Shown here piece after piece: positions 7,220 to 17,050 of a DNA stretch of 37,750 nucleotides; within the stretch, counting starts at the first letter, position 1, and each line of letters starts with the position of its first letter. The notes beneath the pieces were generated by a model. That model searched no databases and was not told where the DNA came from. It saw only the letters and a program-made list of their open reading frames with translations. The translations under genes and the position numbers were made by a program. The stretch is from Gammaproteobacteria bacterium (GTDB taxonomy: Bacteria > Pseudomonadota > Gammaproteobacteria > Xanthomonadales > Rhodanobacteraceae), in NCBI GenBank assembly GCA_021324095.1, contig JAJPJT010000037.1:1-37750 (forward strand), in the 5' to 3' direction.

Positions 7220-7329
7220 TCGCACGCCAATCGCGCGCAAAGAAGAAGACGGCACTTCGTGCCGGCGCGCACCTGCAAATCGGCAGCACATCTGTAGGAG
7301 CGCGCAATGCGGCGGCCTTTCTCCTTGTC

Positions 7330-7534
7330 GTCATTCCGGGGCCATCGCCTGCTCCATCGGCGATGGAACCCGACTGCGTTTGCAGGACTGCAAACGCGAA
7401 CGCCGCAGGCGACCCGCAGGGCGAGCGCCATGGATGGCGCGAGTCAATCCATTTTTGATTTTGCCTATTTTCAGCGAGATCAAGATGGATTCCGGGTTCC
7501 ATTCGCGAAAGGCCGCGAACGGCCCCGGAATGAC
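7330..7534. repeat. 205-bp element with 14-bp perfect terminal inverted repeats (MITE-like)
   Basis: GTCATTCCGGGGCC (7330-7343) is the exact reverse complement of 7521-7534. Inside is a stem of two ten-base arms, GCGTTTGCAG (7376-7385) and its complement (7388-7397). A related copy lies at 22199-22475. There is no transposase, so it is a non-autonomous or extinct mobile repeat. It fills the 345-base gap between the convergent GST and prpC genes, where I see no gene, and its stems could help end transcription on both sides. Confidence 0.7.
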
Positions 7535-7564
7535 AACTGATCTTTTTGCCCGAATCCTGAATTC

Positions 7565-8716
7565 TCAGCGTTTTTCGATGGGCACATACGCCCGATCTTC
7601 CGGCCCGGTGTAATTCGCGCTCGGGCGGATGATCTTGCCGTCCTGGCGCTGTTCGATCACGTGCGCCGACCATCCGGATGTCCGCGCGATCACGAACAGC
7701 GGCGTGAACATCACGGTCGGGACACCCAACATGTAGTACACGCTGGCCGAGTACCAGTCGAGGTTCGGGAACATCTTCTTCAGTTCCATCATCACGTTCT
7801 CGATGCGCTCGGAGACCTCGAACAGGCGCGGGTTGCCGCCGTCGGTGCAGAGCTTGCGCGAGATTTCCTTGATGATCGGATTGCGCGGATCACCGATCGT
7901 GTATACCGGATGTCCGAATCCGATCACGATTTCCTTGTTCGCGACGCGCCTGCGGATGTCCGACTCGGCATCGTCGGCCGTGCGGTAGCGGCTGATGATT
8001 TCCATCGCGGCTTCATTGGCGCCGCCGTGCTTGTGACCACGCAGCGCGCCGATCGCGCCCGTGATCGCCGAATACATGTCCGAACCGGTGCCGGCGATCA
8101 CGCGCGCGGCGAAGGTCGAGGCATTGAATTCGTGTTCGGCGTACAGGATCAGCGACTTGTCCAGCGCGTTCGCGTGCAGGTCGCTCGGCGGCTTGCCGCA
8201 CAGCAGGTGCAGCAAATGCGCGGCGATGGTCGCATCGTCGGTTTCGACTTCGATGCGCCGCCCGTTATGCGAGTAGTGGAACCAGTACAGCAGCATCGAA
8301 CCGAAGCTCGCCATCAGGCGGTCGGCGATGTCGCGCGCGCCGGTGACGTTGTGGTCGTGCGCTTCCGGCAATACGGTCCCGAGCACCGAGCACCCGGTGC
8401 GCATCACGTCCATCGGGTGCGTCGAGGCAGGCAGCAGTTCCAACGCTGCCTTCACCGGCTGCGGCAGACCCCGCAGGCGCTTCAGTTTGGCGCGGTACGC
8501 ATTCAGTTCCGCCCAGGTCGGCAGGTGTTCGTGCACCAAAAGGTGCGCGACTTCCTCGAACGTCGCCTTGGTGGCGAGGTCGTGGATGTCGTAACCGCGG
8601 TAGTGCAGATCGTTGCCGCTGCGGCCGACCGTGCACAGCGCGGTGTTGCCGGCGGCGACGCCGGAAAGCGCCACGGATTTCTTGGCCTTGGGCAGAACTT
8701 GTGCGTTGTCGCTCAT
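7565..8716 (-). CDS. prpC: 2-methylcitrate synthase
   Basis: Condenses propionyl-CoA with oxaloacetate in the methylcitrate cycle of propionate breakdown. The 383-residue length fits type II citrate synthase/PrpC enzymes. Family landmarks include the lid/active-site stretch [16 protein letters not shown], the second histidine motif [13 protein letters not shown] and the C-terminal [15 protein letters not shown] precedes the ATG. prpB lies upstream on the same strand with two unknown genes between, which favours methylcitrate synthase over a housekeeping citrate synthase. acnD, prpF and prpR are not in the window. Confidence 0.92.
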   Translation of the reverse strand: MSDNAQVLPKAKKSVALSGVAAGNTALCTVGRSGNDLHYRGYDIHDLATKATFEEVAHLLVHEHLPTWAELNAYRAKLKRLRGLPQPVKAALELLPASTHPMDVMRTGCSVLGTVLPEAHDHNVTGARDIADRLMASFGSMLLYWFHYSHNGRRIEVETDDATIAAHLLHLLCGKPPSDLHANALDKSLILYAEHEFNASTFAARVIAGTGSDMYSAITGAIGALRGHKHGGANEAAMEIISRYRTADDAESDIRRRVANKEIVIGFGHPVYTIGDPRNPIIKEISRKLCTDGGNPRLFEVSERIENVMMELKKMFPNLDWYSASVYYMLGVPTVMFTPLFVIARTSGWSAHVIEQRQDGKIIRPSANYTGPEDRAYVPIEKR

Positions 8717-8767
8717 CTTCTACTCCTCATGAAACGTTCTTTTTCCGAATTCGACGCGGGACCGACG

Positions 8768-9358
8768 TCAGTCATGGAATTGCCTGGATTCCGGCAATGC
8801 CGGACATTCACCCACCGCATGGCGCTCGGTCATTTTGAAGCGCGTTGTCCAGCATTCCCCCAGCGTCGAGCAGTAGCACACCGTGATGTCCACCTTCGAG
8901 CGGGCGAAGCCGTCCATGAAACTGTTGTAATCGGTTTTGTTCATGAACTTTATCCAGTCGACCGTCTCGCCTGCAGACAAGACATTGCCATCCATATACG
9001 TCATGACTGCGGTGATGGTGGGAATGCCCATTGCCCGTTCCATCGCTTTCCAATCTGGCACGGGTTTGCCATCGACCACCGCCTCGACACTCTTCACGAC
9101 CGCAGGACCGACACCCTTGTTGGTCCATGTCCAGTTGTTGGACACATTGCTGTCCGTGCCGATCAGATACGGCCACACTTGCGCCTGTACCTGTTCCATC
9201 TGCAAATGCGCGGTGTAGCGCTGGATGTACGCGGTATATCCCGCAACTATCAGCGCCAGCAGGCCAACGAGCGATGCGATGATCGCGGCGACCGCATCCC
9301 ACTTGATCTCGCGGGGTGTCGGTGGCGGGTCGCGAGGGCTGGCGGGCGATTCGGACAT
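8768..9358 (-). CDS. membrane-anchored protein of unknown function, paralogue 2 in the prp operon
   Basis: A 196-residue protein with a short Pro-rich cytoplasmic start and one transmembrane helix (VAAIIASLVGLLALIVAGYT). The C-terminal domain probably lies in the periplasm, with conserved patches shared with the neighbouring paralogue: QVWPYLIG, NKGVGPA, SVE..VDGKP, GNVLS.GE..DWI, VCYCSTLG.CW and CPALPES. The paired cysteines (CYC, CW, C near the end) may form disulfides. It lies ten bases after its paralogue and 51 bases before prpC. I do not recognise the family. Confidence 0.75.
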   Translation of the reverse strand: MSESPASPRDPPPTPREIKWDAVAAIIASLVGLLALIVAGYTAYIQRYTAHLQMEQVQAQVWPYLIGTDSNVSNNWTWTNKGVGPAVVKSVEAVVDGKPVPDWKAMERAMGIPTITAVMTYMDGNVLSAGETVDWIKFMNKTDYNSFMDGFARSKVDITVCYCSTLGECWTTRFKMTERHAVGECPALPESRQFHD

Positions 9359-9368
9359 GGCCGTTCGG

Positions 9369-9941
9369 TCACTCCGTGAACTGCTTCGATTCCGGCAATG
9401 CGGGGCATTGCTTCACCGACTGCCGGCTGACGCCACCAAACCCGGTCTGCCAGCAATCGCCCAAAGTCGAGCAATAGCAGACCTTGATTTGAAAACCAGG
9501 GCCATGCTCCAAACGCAGAAAGTTGTCGTAATCCGCCTTGTTCTGGAATTGAATCCAGTCGAGGTTTTCACCTGGCGACAGGACGTTGCCACTCAGGAAA
9601 CTTTGATGGTAATCAGCCGCCGGCAGCCCAATGGAATGCACCACCGTTTTCCAATCGCTCTGCGGCTTGCCGTCAACGGTCACTTCGACGCTGCGCACGA
9701 TGGCCGGACCTACACCCTTGTTGATCCAGAACAATCCCAGTCGTCCGCCACTGTTCGCGCCGATCAAATACGGCCACACCTGCGCGCGCACCTGCTGGCG
9801 TTGGATGTAGGCGGTGTAGCCCGCGACGACCAGGGCCAGCAGGCCGACCAAGGAAGCGATGATCGCGGCCAGTGCATCCCAGCGGATGCCCCGCTTTACG
9901 TTTGTGGCTGACAGTCCATCCGGCGGCGGCGATTCGGACAT
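9369..9941 (-). CDS. membrane-anchored protein of unknown function, paralogue 1 in the prp operon
   Basis: A 190-residue protein of the same build as the next gene: one transmembrane helix (LAAIIASLVGLLALVVAGYT) after a short N-terminus, then a domain with QVWPYLIG, NKGVGPAIV, GNVLSPGENLDWI, VCYCSTLGDCW and QCPALPES. I chose ATG 9941, six bases after the prpB stop; a TTG at 9947 is in frame, but AAGGA is better placed for the ATG. The tight spacing shows co-transcription with prpB. It clearly arose by tandem duplication with its neighbour. Function unknown. Confidence 0.75.
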   Translation of the reverse strand: MSESPPPDGLSATNVKRGIRWDALAAIIASLVGLLALVVAGYTAYIQRQQVRAQVWPYLIGANSGGRLGLFWINKGVGPAIVRSVEVTVDGKPQSDWKTVVHSIGLPAADYHQSFLSGNVLSPGENLDWIQFQNKADYDNFLRLEHGPGFQIKVCYCSTLGDCWQTGFGGVSRQSVKQCPALPESKQFTE

Positions 9942-9947
9942 GGACAA

Positions 9948-10838
9948 TCAGTCCTTTCTGCCGTCCGCGAACAACTCGTCAAGCTTGTCTTCGTAGGCGT
10001 GATAGCCGAGGAAATCGTAGAGATCCTCTCGCGTCTGCATCCTCGGCACGACCGATTTCTGGGTGCCTTCGCGGCGCACGGTTTCGTAGAAATCCAGTGC
10101 CGCCTTGTTCATTGCACGGTACGCGCCGCAACAGTACAGCGCGATGTCCACGTCCGCGGAACGGAGTTCATCGACGGTGAAGAACGGCGTTGATCCGAAC
10201 TCGGTGAGGTTGGCGAGGATCGGCACCTTCACCGCGGCCTTGAAGCGCCGATAGTCGTCCAGCGTCTTCATCGCCTCGGGAAAAATCATGTCGGCGCCGG
10301 CTTCGACGTACGCGACGGCGCGTTCGATCGCCTTGTCGATGCCTTCGACGGCCGCGGCGTCGGTGCGCGCCATCAGCACGAAATCGCGATCGTTCTTCGC
10401 ATCGACAGCGGCCTTCACGCGATCGACCATTTCCTCTTTCGGCACCACCTCCTTGCCCGGACGATGGCCGCAGCGTTTCTGGCCGACCTGGTCTTCGATG
10501 TGCACCGCGGCGACGCCGATGCGCTCGAACGACCGGATCGTGCGCGCGATGTTGAAGGCGCCGCCCCAACCGGTGTCGATGTCGACCAGCAGCGGCAGTT
10601 GCGTCGCGTCGACGATGCGGCGCGCGTCGGTCAGCACGTCTTCCATCGTCGAGATGCCGAGGTCGGGCATGCCCAGCGAATTGGCCGCGACGCCGCCGCC
10701 GGAAAGATACAGCGCCTTGTAGCCGACGCGTTTTGCCATCAGGCCCGCGTAGGCCGTGATCGCGCCGACCACTTGCAATGGCGTTTCGGCGGCAAGCGCG
10801 GCGCGGAAGCGTGCGCCGGCGGAAGGAGATTCGCTCAT
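9948..10838 (-). CDS. prpB: 2-methylisocitrate lyase
   Basis: Splits 2-methylisocitrate into pyruvate and succinate, the last step of the methylcitrate cycle. The 296-residue protein has the isocitrate-lyase superfamily motifs: [18 protein letters not shown], the metal-binding DIDTGWGG (near residue 86) and the catalytic loop KRCGH with Cys123. The short length and the KRCGH-type loop distinguish it from glyoxylate-cycle isocitrate lyase. It is the first gene of the unit that ends with prpC. The 141-base gap to the divergent yihY-like gene should hold its promoter, but I see no clear site. Confidence 0.94.
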   Translation of the reverse strand: MSESPSAGARFRAALAAETPLQVVGAITAYAGLMAKRVGYKALYLSGGGVAANSLGMPDLGISTMEDVLTDARRIVDATQLPLLVDIDTGWGGAFNIARTIRSFERIGVAAVHIEDQVGQKRCGHRPGKEVVPKEEMVDRVKAAVDAKNDRDFVLMARTDAAAVEGIDKAIERAVAYVEAGADMIFPEAMKTLDDYRRFKAAVKVPILANLTEFGSTPFFTVDELRSADVDIALYCCGAYRAMNKAALDFYETVRREGTQKSVVPRMQTREDLYDFLGYHAYEDKLDELFADGRKD

Positions 10839-10979
10839 GCGGCCTCCGGCAAAGCCGCCATTTTAGCCCAACCGCGGATAACCCCGGCGCGCCCCCTATA
10901 CGCAATGATGACAAATCGTTCCTCCGGCAATGGCATGCTGTAGGCGATTCGCGCCGCGTCTTTTGGCAAGGAGCCACTA

Positions 10980-11861
10980 TTGTTCGGGACGATCTGGAAG
11001 GCGGTGAAGGCCGTGTTCGCGAATTTCTTCGCGAACAAGCCATTTCAGCTCGCCGCGGCCTTGAGCTATTACACGCTGCTCTCGATGGCGCCGCTGCTGC
11101 TGCTGCTGACGGGACTCGCCGGTCTGCTCTTCGGCGAATCCAATGCGCGCGAACAGGTGCTGGGCTACGTCGAATCGATGATGGGTTCGCAGGAAGCCGA
11201 CGTTGTCCGCGCGCTGATGACCCAGGCCGGCAATCACCACGAAGGCGTCGTATCGACGGCCATCGGAACGATCGTGCTGGTGATCGGCGCCACCACCGTA
11301 TTCGCGCATTTGCAGACGGCACTCAACCAGATCTGGGGCGTGGAGGCAGCTCCCGGCAGGAGCGCGGTCTGGCGCCTGCTCGGCTCACGGCTGCTGGCGC
11401 TGGCAATCGTGTTCGGCATGGCCTTCATCCTGCTGGTGTCGATGGCGGTCAGCGTCGCGGTCGCAGGTTCAGGACAGTACGTCTCGCATCTGTTTCCCGG
11501 TGCCGAGGTGGCGTTGCGCGTTGTCTATGCGCTGGTCTCGTTCGCGATCGTCGTCGGCATCATCGCACTGCTGTTCAAGTACGTGCCCGATGCGCAGATC
11601 GGATGGCGCGAAGTCTGGGTCGGCGCATTCATTACCGGCGTGCTGTTCACGCTCGGCAAATACGGCCTCGGCGTGTACCTCGCGCACCTGCGCTACAGCT
11701 CCGCGGGCGCGGCCGGCTCGCTGATCCTGATCGTGGTGTGGGTGTACTACAGCGCGATGATCCTGTTCCTGGGCGCGCAGGCGACGCAGGTCTACGCCTG
11801 CCGGTTCGGCCAGGAAATCCGGCCCAAGGCGCATGCGCAGCGGGTGCAGCACCGCGCGTGA
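10980..11861 (+). CDS. YihY/BrkB-family inner-membrane protein
   Basis: A 293-residue polytopic membrane protein. The start is TTG at 10980, supported by AAGGAG (10968-10973) six bases upstream and by the family-typical N-terminus, where FQLAAALSYYTLLSMAPLLLLL follows about 17 residues in. About six hydrophobic segments follow, with the family stretches TALNQIWGV near residue 115 and the C-terminal YSSAGAAGSLILIVVWVYYSAMILFLGAQ. Family members were once called ribonuclease BN or virulence factor BrkB; the true function is not established. It is divergent from prpB. Confidence 0.9.
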   Translation: MFGTIWKAVKAVFANFFANKPFQLAAALSYYTLLSMAPLLLLLTGLAGLLFGESNAREQVLGYVESMMGSQEADVVRALMTQAGNHHEGVVSTAIGTIVLVIGATTVFAHLQTALNQIWGVEAAPGRSAVWRLLGSRLLALAIVFGMAFILLVSMAVSVAVAGSGQYVSHLFPGAEVALRVVYALVSFAIVVGIIALLFKYVPDAQIGWREVWVGAFITGVLFTLGKYGLGVYLAHLRYSSAGAAGSLILIVVWVYYSAMILFLGAQATQVYACRFGQEIRPKAHAQRVQHRA

Positions 11862-11905
11862 GCGCACCATGCCAGGCACTATCGGCACACCGTTCGACTC
11901 GAGGC

Positions 11906-11964
11906 AAAGACCCCTCACCCGCCAAACGCTTCGCGCTTGTCCCCTCTCCCCTGTGGGGCGAGGG
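11906..11964. repeat. CCCTCTCCCC-type intergenic hairpin repeat, copy 1
   Basis: CCCCTCACC at the left and CCCTCTCCCC (11942-11951) paired, with one mismatch, to GGGGCGAGGG (11955-11964). It is related to 22125-22161 and 36396-36432. It lies between the convergent yihY-like and NTF2-like genes and could act as a terminator. Confidence 0.6.
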
Positions 11965-11999
11965 CGGCCGCAGGCCGGGCGCGCAGCGTGAGCCATGCA

Positions 12000-12479
12000 T
12001 CAATGAAACGTTTTGGCCCACGATTCGTGGCCGTACACGATGCGCCAGCCTTGCGGAAGGCGCTGCCAGATGTATGTGACCACGAACGCGCTGGTAAGCG
12101 GTTTTCCATCCGCGCCGGTGCCATGTGCAACCAGGGGCCATGTCACGACTTCCGCATCGGGTCCGAGAGCCATGAATCCGGGCGCTCCATTTTCCGAATA
12201 TTTTGCGTCGCTCTTGCCGTGGTTCCACCACTTCAATTGCTGGGCGTGCAGTGCGTCCCAGCCGCGAATGATCTCGCCGTTGATTGCGAAAATCAGGTCG
12301 GGGCGGTGCACCATCGTCGCCATGAAGGCATCGGTGTCGTGCGCGTTCGCGGCCCGGAACATCTTCGCCATCTGCGGACGGATCGCCTGTTCTGCTGCTG
12401 ACGAACCGGATTGCGCACCAGCGCTACCAGCGAGCAGTCCAACGCAAATCATCGCAACCAACGCAACGATCTTTTTCAT
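12000..12479 (-). CDS. exported SnoaL/NTF2-like (DUF4440-type) protein
   Basis: A 159-residue protein with a signal peptide (MICVGLLAGSAGAQ) and an NTF2-like fold suggested by AAEQAIRPQMAKMFRAANAHD at the N-terminus of the domain, FMATMVHRPDLIFAINGEII in the first strands, and the closing YIWQRLPQGWRIVYGHES, the usual final strand pair. Such domains bind small ligands or act as isomerase-like enzymes, but no activity can be assigned. GAGGAGAGGA precedes the ATG. It appears to be a single-gene unit. Confidence 0.8.
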   Translation of the reverse strand: MKKIVALVAMICVGLLAGSAGAQSGSSAAEQAIRPQMAKMFRAANAHDTDAFMATMVHRPDLIFAINGEIIRGWDALHAQQLKWWNHGKSDAKYSENGAPGFMALGPDAEVVTWPLVAHGTGADGKPLTSAFVVTYIWQRLPQGWRIVYGHESWAKTFH

Positions 12480-12645
12480 GGGTCCTCTCCTCGCTTCGCA
12501 ATAGGCGTTCGTGGTTCGACACGTGCAGCGTACTCAATACCGAGTCTGTGGAAGCATCACCAAACCGGGATGCGAGATACCGATGCCACGCATCCGGACT
12601 TCCACACCAGCAGCCTCCGAACCGCCGGCACAGCGTGCGAGGAAG

Positions 12646-14830
12646 TCAGTCATGGGCCTGAGGCATCGCGGAACCCATTGGCGCGATATCGGGGGACATC
12701 TTCAGCAGCGACTGGAATCCCGGGGCATTGCGCAGCGGATTCCATGTGGGGTCCTGGCGCAGCAGCGATGGCGTGATCGCGGTGGAGTAAAAGGCACTGC
12801 GGTACGGGGTTCGCAGCAACTGCTTGAGGTCGGCGACGGCTCGATCGGTTTCACCCGTCTGCGCTTCGATGCGCGCGCGTTGTTCCTGCCACGACGGCCC
12901 TTGCGTCGCGTCCGTCGATGCGGGTTGCAATCGCATCGCGCGCTCGCCTTCCGCGAGCGCCTTGTCCTTTTCGCCAAGCCCCGCGTACACCAGGCCGAGG
13001 TCCGTGGCGATCGACGGTTCGTCCGGCGAAGCTTTCTGCATCGCCTCCAGCTTGCCGCGTGCTGCCTCCCACGTCGCGCGCAGCCGCCGGGTCGCCGGCG
13101 AGCTGCTGCGCGAAACCCAGCAGATACCAGTAATCGCCGATCTTGCCGCCCAGCGACGGATCCGGCCCCGCCACCGCATTCTTCAATGCACCGATCGCCG
13201 CCGCGTATTGATGGTCATACAGCCACTGCATCACGCGCGTTTCGAACACCGACGGATCGTCCGGCTGGATCGGCAACGACGCGAGCAACGGCTGCGCCTG
13301 GTCGAAGTGTCCAAGCGCCTGCGCGATCGAAGCCTTGCAGGCGATCAACGACGCATCATTCGGAGCGATCGCGAGCGCGTGCGCCAGAACTGCCGACGCG
13401 TCGGGCCATTCGCGCCGCATCGCGTGGAGGCGCACGTGCTGCAGCAGCAGGCGGGTGTTGCGCGGATCGACGATCGACGTCATGTCGATGTTGTTGATCG
13501 CCTGTTCCCACTGGCCCTCGCGCGCCTCGATATCGGAGAACGCGGCCAGCACTTCGCCGCTGTTCGGCAGGCGCATGCGCGCCTTGGTCAGCGCCGCGAT
13601 CGCTTCCGGGTAGTTCGATTCCACACGCGACAAATAAAGGCCGCGGGCGAGCCAGGCCTCGCCGCTGTCGGGCGCAAGCTTGAGCGCGGTGTCCGCCGCC
13701 TGCTTCGCCTCGGCCGCGAGCGACTGGCTGCGATCGAAATGCAGCTGGTAGATGCGGCTGTCGATCTCCGACAGCCGCGCCCACGCCAGCGCGAATCCCG
13801 GATCCAGCTTGACCGCGTCCGCATAGAACCCCGCGGTGCGGCGGTAATCCTCCGCGGCGCCGCCCGCGCCCAGGTTGGATGCAAGGCCGCGCAAATACGC
13901 GTTCCAGGCATCCACGTTCTGCGTCGGCTTGGCCGCGAGCACCTGCTGCTCGCGCTCGGTGAGTTTGGCGTGCAATGCCTGCGCGATCTGCTGCGCCACC
14001 TCGCCTTCCACGCCGAACACGTTGTCGAGCGTGCGCGTGTACGCCTGCGCCCAAAGGTGATCGTCGGTCTTGGCATCGATCAACTGCACGTTGATCAGCA
14101 CCTGGTTGCCAACCTTCTGCACGCTGCCTTCGAGAATGTTCGCGACCGCGAGTTGCCGCGCGACCTCCCTCAAATTGTCGGGGCGGCTGGCGTATTTTTC
14201 GGTGGACGTGCGCGAGATCACCTTGAGGTCGCCGATGTCCGCGAGCTTGGTCAGGATCATGTCCTGCATACCCTCGGCGAAGTAGCGGTTGTCCGGATCA
14301 GCGCTCAGGTTCTCGAACGGCAGCACCGCGACGGATTTCGGCTCGACCGGGATCGGGCCCGCCATCGTTTGTGGCAGCGCCAGGCTGTTCGCGACGGGCG
14401 TCTGCGGTGCGGCGGTCTTTCCCGAAGCCTTGCCCGAAGCGGCATTGCCGGTGGTCGAAATCCGTGCGGGGGCGGCGGGCGAGCCGCGGTGCCACTGCCA
14501 GTAGCCGACGCCGATCCCGACCGCGATCACTGCCCCGACCACCCCGACCGTCCAGGTGCCGCTCGGCCCGCGCCGCAACACGGGCTGTCCTTCCGGTTCG
14601 GTGCGCACGATGCCGTGCGGCGTGGCGTCGAATGCCCACGCAAGCACCAGCGCCACCGGAAAGCCGGCCAGCACCAGCAGGACCAGCAGGCGCACCGACC
14701 AGTCGGGAATGTGGAAAAACGGAAATACCTGCGTGGCGATCTGGATCAGCAGCCAGCCGACCACCGCGTACGCCGCCGCCACGCGGAATACGTGCCGGCG
14801 ACGCAACTCGTGCAACCAGGACTTCGCCAT
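12646..14830 (-). pseudogene. TolB-like/TPR membrane protein gene with a frameshift
   Basis: From ATG 14830 the reading frame gives one N-terminal membrane region with two hydrophobic stretches (VFRVAAAYAVVGWLLIQI and LLVLLVLAGFPVALVLAWAF), a third one near residue 95, a TolB N-like domain (SVAVLPFENLSADPDNRYF through residue ~280) and then TPR-like helical repeats. At about 13075-13081, in the run CGCGCGC, the frame breaks: the first frame reads DPAAARDVGG, while the TPR continues in another frame as ATWEAARGKLEAMQ up to the stop at 12646. Adding one GC dinucleotide would restore an open frame of about 728 residues. It is either a recent mutation, a slippage site or a sequencing error. An intact paralogue lies just upstream. 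Function unknown; the TolB-like domain is common in CadC-like and cyclase-like sensors. Confidence 0.8.
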
Positions 14831-15033
14831 ATCAGGGCGCCCCTTGCCCGCTCGACAACTTGGCCACCGGCTTCGCGCATCCGGCGCTCACCTCGCAACC
14901 TGCGTCCGCACGCGACGCGGCGGCGCCCTCAAACCGATGCCGGCAAATATCCCGGCCTACGCGAGCCGTCTCGATGCCCGCGTACGCGAGCATAGCAATA
15001 CCGGCCGGCGACAGCGCAAGCTTTTGACATGAA

Positions 15034-16848
15034 CTATGACCCGCCGCTGGAACCCGCCTGCGCTGGGGCGCGGCTGCCCGTGCGGATGCGCGCGAGCAGC
15101 GCCTCGAAGGCCGGGTCGCCGTGCAGCGGCCGGTACCACGGATTGATCCAGAGGCTGATCATGTGGGCGGAACGGTCCTGGTCCGCCTGTTCCAGGTCCG
15201 CCATCGCGGCGTTCTTGTCGTCCAGCGCGGCCTGGATCGCGGCGATGTAGGTCCGATCGACATAGCGCTGCTTGGCATCCGCTTCCAACTTTTCCAGCTT
15301 TGCGCGCGCCTGCGCGGTCTGTCCAACGTGCGCTTCGCAGATCGCAAGCTGCGGGCTGGATAGGCTGACCGGCGCGTGCTGGACCGTGTAGCGATCCACG
15401 CACGCCTGCCAGTGACCGAAAGCGCCGTCCACCATCGCGACCGCATCGCCGTTGTAGGCGAAATCCGGATCGATCTTGTCCACGCGCTGGGCCAGCTTCA
15501 TCGCATCGGCTTCCTTGCCCTGCGCGATCGCGGCATACGCTTCCCAACGCGGGAACCATGGATTCAGCGGGTCCAGGATTTCCGCACGCTGCATTTGCTT
15601 GCGCGCCGCCGCAGGGTCCTTGTCGATGCGCAGCAGATACAGGCCCAGCACCGCGTGCGCCTCGGCAAGGCTGGGCCGCAGCTTCACCGCAAGCTCCAGT
15701 TCCCGCTTCGCCTTCGGGTAATCGAGGCCGTAGCTCATCGCGACGTAGCCGAGCAGCAGATGGCCCTGCGCGAGTTTCGGGTTCAGCGCGACTGCTTTCT
15801 CGGCCGCGCCGCGCATCGCCGGCAACACGTTCAATGGTGCGCGGTAAACGTCGGCAAGATTGATGTAGGCGCGTGCCATGCCGGCCCAGGCAGCGGCGTA
15901 ATTCGGGTCCATGGCGATCGACTGTTCGAACAACGCCAGCGCCTTGTCGAGACTGGCCTCGTCGGTATGCCACGACAGGCGCGTGCCCTGCAGGTACAGG
16001 TCGTGCGCCTGCGGATTGGACGTGCCCTTGAATACCAGGTTCCGCCGATCGATGTCGCCCAGCTTGACCTGCAGCGCGTCGACCACCGCATTGGAAATCG
16101 TGTCCTCGAGCGCGAACAGGTTGCCCATCTTCTCGTCGTACTGGCCGGACCAGAGCACCACGCCGTTCAGGGTGTCGTCCAGTTCCACGTCGATGCGCAG
16201 GTCGTCGCCGGAACGCTGCAGTTCGCCGGAAAGCAGGTTGCGCACGCCGAGTTCGCGACCGATCGCGCGCGCACCGGGCTGGTTGTCCCTGAAGCGGAAC
16301 GACGAGGTGCGGCCGATCACTTCGAGGTCGGGCACGCGCGACAGCGCATTCAGCAATTCCTCGCTGATGCCCTGGCCGAGATAATTGTTTTGCGTGCCGC
16401 CGCCCAACACGGAAAGTGGCAGCACCGCGATCGACTTCGGATTGACCGGCGCATTGTCTTCCAGGGACGCTTGCGCTGTCTCCGCGTCCACGCCACGCAG
16501 CGTGTGCGAGATCGGCCCGAAATACCACCACACCACGCCGCCCAGCACGGCGACCAGCACGCCGACCGCACCCAGCGTGAATCCGATTCGGAGCGATCGC
16601 CGCCGCATGCTGGCCGAGGCGCGCGCTTCCCCGCGCGGCGCCTGGAATGCCCAAGCCAGCACCAGCGCGATCGGGAACCCCACCAGCACCAGCACCACGA
16701 TCGTGCGCGCCAGCCATGCGGGAAACTGCATCAGTGGAAAGATGATCGCGACGACCTGGATGATCAGCCAGCCAACCACGGCATAGGTCGCCGCCATGCG
16801 AAACACATGGTGGCGACGCAGTTCCTGGAAGAAACCGGGTTTGGGCAT
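15034..16848 (-). CDS. TolB-like/TPR membrane protein
   Basis: A 604-residue paralogue of the next gene. ATG 16848 is chosen because GGAGGG precedes it and MPKPGFFQELRRHHVFRMAA aligns with the paralogue's start (MAKSWLHELRRRHVFRVAA). Two transmembrane stretches (TYAVVGWLIIQVVAIIFPL, TIVVLVLVGFPIALVLAWAF) and a third near residue 85 precede a TolB N-like domain (SIAVLPLSVLGGGTQNNYLG to about residue 250). TPR-like repeats fill the rest (AAWAGMARAYINLADVY, AQGHLLLGYVAMSYG). It probably acts at the inner membrane in protein interaction or sensing, but no catalytic or DNA-binding domain is seen. A 203-base gap without genes separates it from the frameshifted paralogue. Confidence 0.85.
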   Translation of the reverse strand: MPKPGFFQELRRHHVFRMAATYAVVGWLIIQVVAIIFPLMQFPAWLARTIVVLVLVGFPIALVLAWAFQAPRGEARASASMRRRSLRIGFTLGAVGVLVAVLGGVVWWYFGPISHTLRGVDAETAQASLEDNAPVNPKSIAVLPLSVLGGGTQNNYLGQGISEELLNALSRVPDLEVIGRTSSFRFRDNQPGARAIGRELGVRNLLSGELQRSGDDLRIDVELDDTLNGVVLWSGQYDEKMGNLFALEDTISNAVVDALQVKLGDIDRRNLVFKGTSNPQAHDLYLQGTRLSWHTDEASLDKALALFEQSIAMDPNYAAAWAGMARAYINLADVYRAPLNVLPAMRGAAEKAVALNPKLAQGHLLLGYVAMSYGLDYPKAKRELELAVKLRPSLAEAHAVLGLYLLRIDKDPAAARKQMQRAEILDPLNPWFPRWEAYAAIAQGKEADAMKLAQRVDKIDPDFAYNGDAVAMVDGAFGHWQACVDRYTVQHAPVSLSSPQLAICEAHVGQTAQARAKLEKLEADAKQRYVDRTYIAAIQAALDDKNAAMADLEQADQDRSAHMISLWINPWYRPLHGDPAFEALLARIRTGSRAPAQAGSSGGS

Positions 16849-16993
16849 GCCGAGTACCCTCCGCGCGTCCGGGTCGTCCCCGCCCGGCGCGTCCGGCTGC
16901 ATCTTAGCGCCAGTCGCACAGCGGCTCAGCGCAACGGCTCCTCTACGCGCGGGCTTTTGCTCCAGGCCGCTGCGCGGGTTCAACACACGGTTC

Positions 16994-17022
16994 GAAACAA
17001 AACGGGCGGCGCGTAGCCGCCC
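16994..17022 (-). terminator. intrinsic terminator of mdh
   Basis: On the minus strand GGGCGGC (17022-17016), loop TACGC, GCCGCCC (17010-17004) is followed by GTTTTGTTT. It begins 28 bases after the mdh stop codon. A seven-bp GC stem with a T-rich tail is a standard rho-independent terminator. Confidence 0.85.
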
Positions 17023-17050
17023 TTCGTTGCGAGGCGCGTGGACTTCGGGA

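Noticed and set aside
7330..7534. CRISPR array or phage attachment site
   Set aside because: Only paired terminal repeats with one internal stem; no regularly spaced repeats and no integrase or cas gene.
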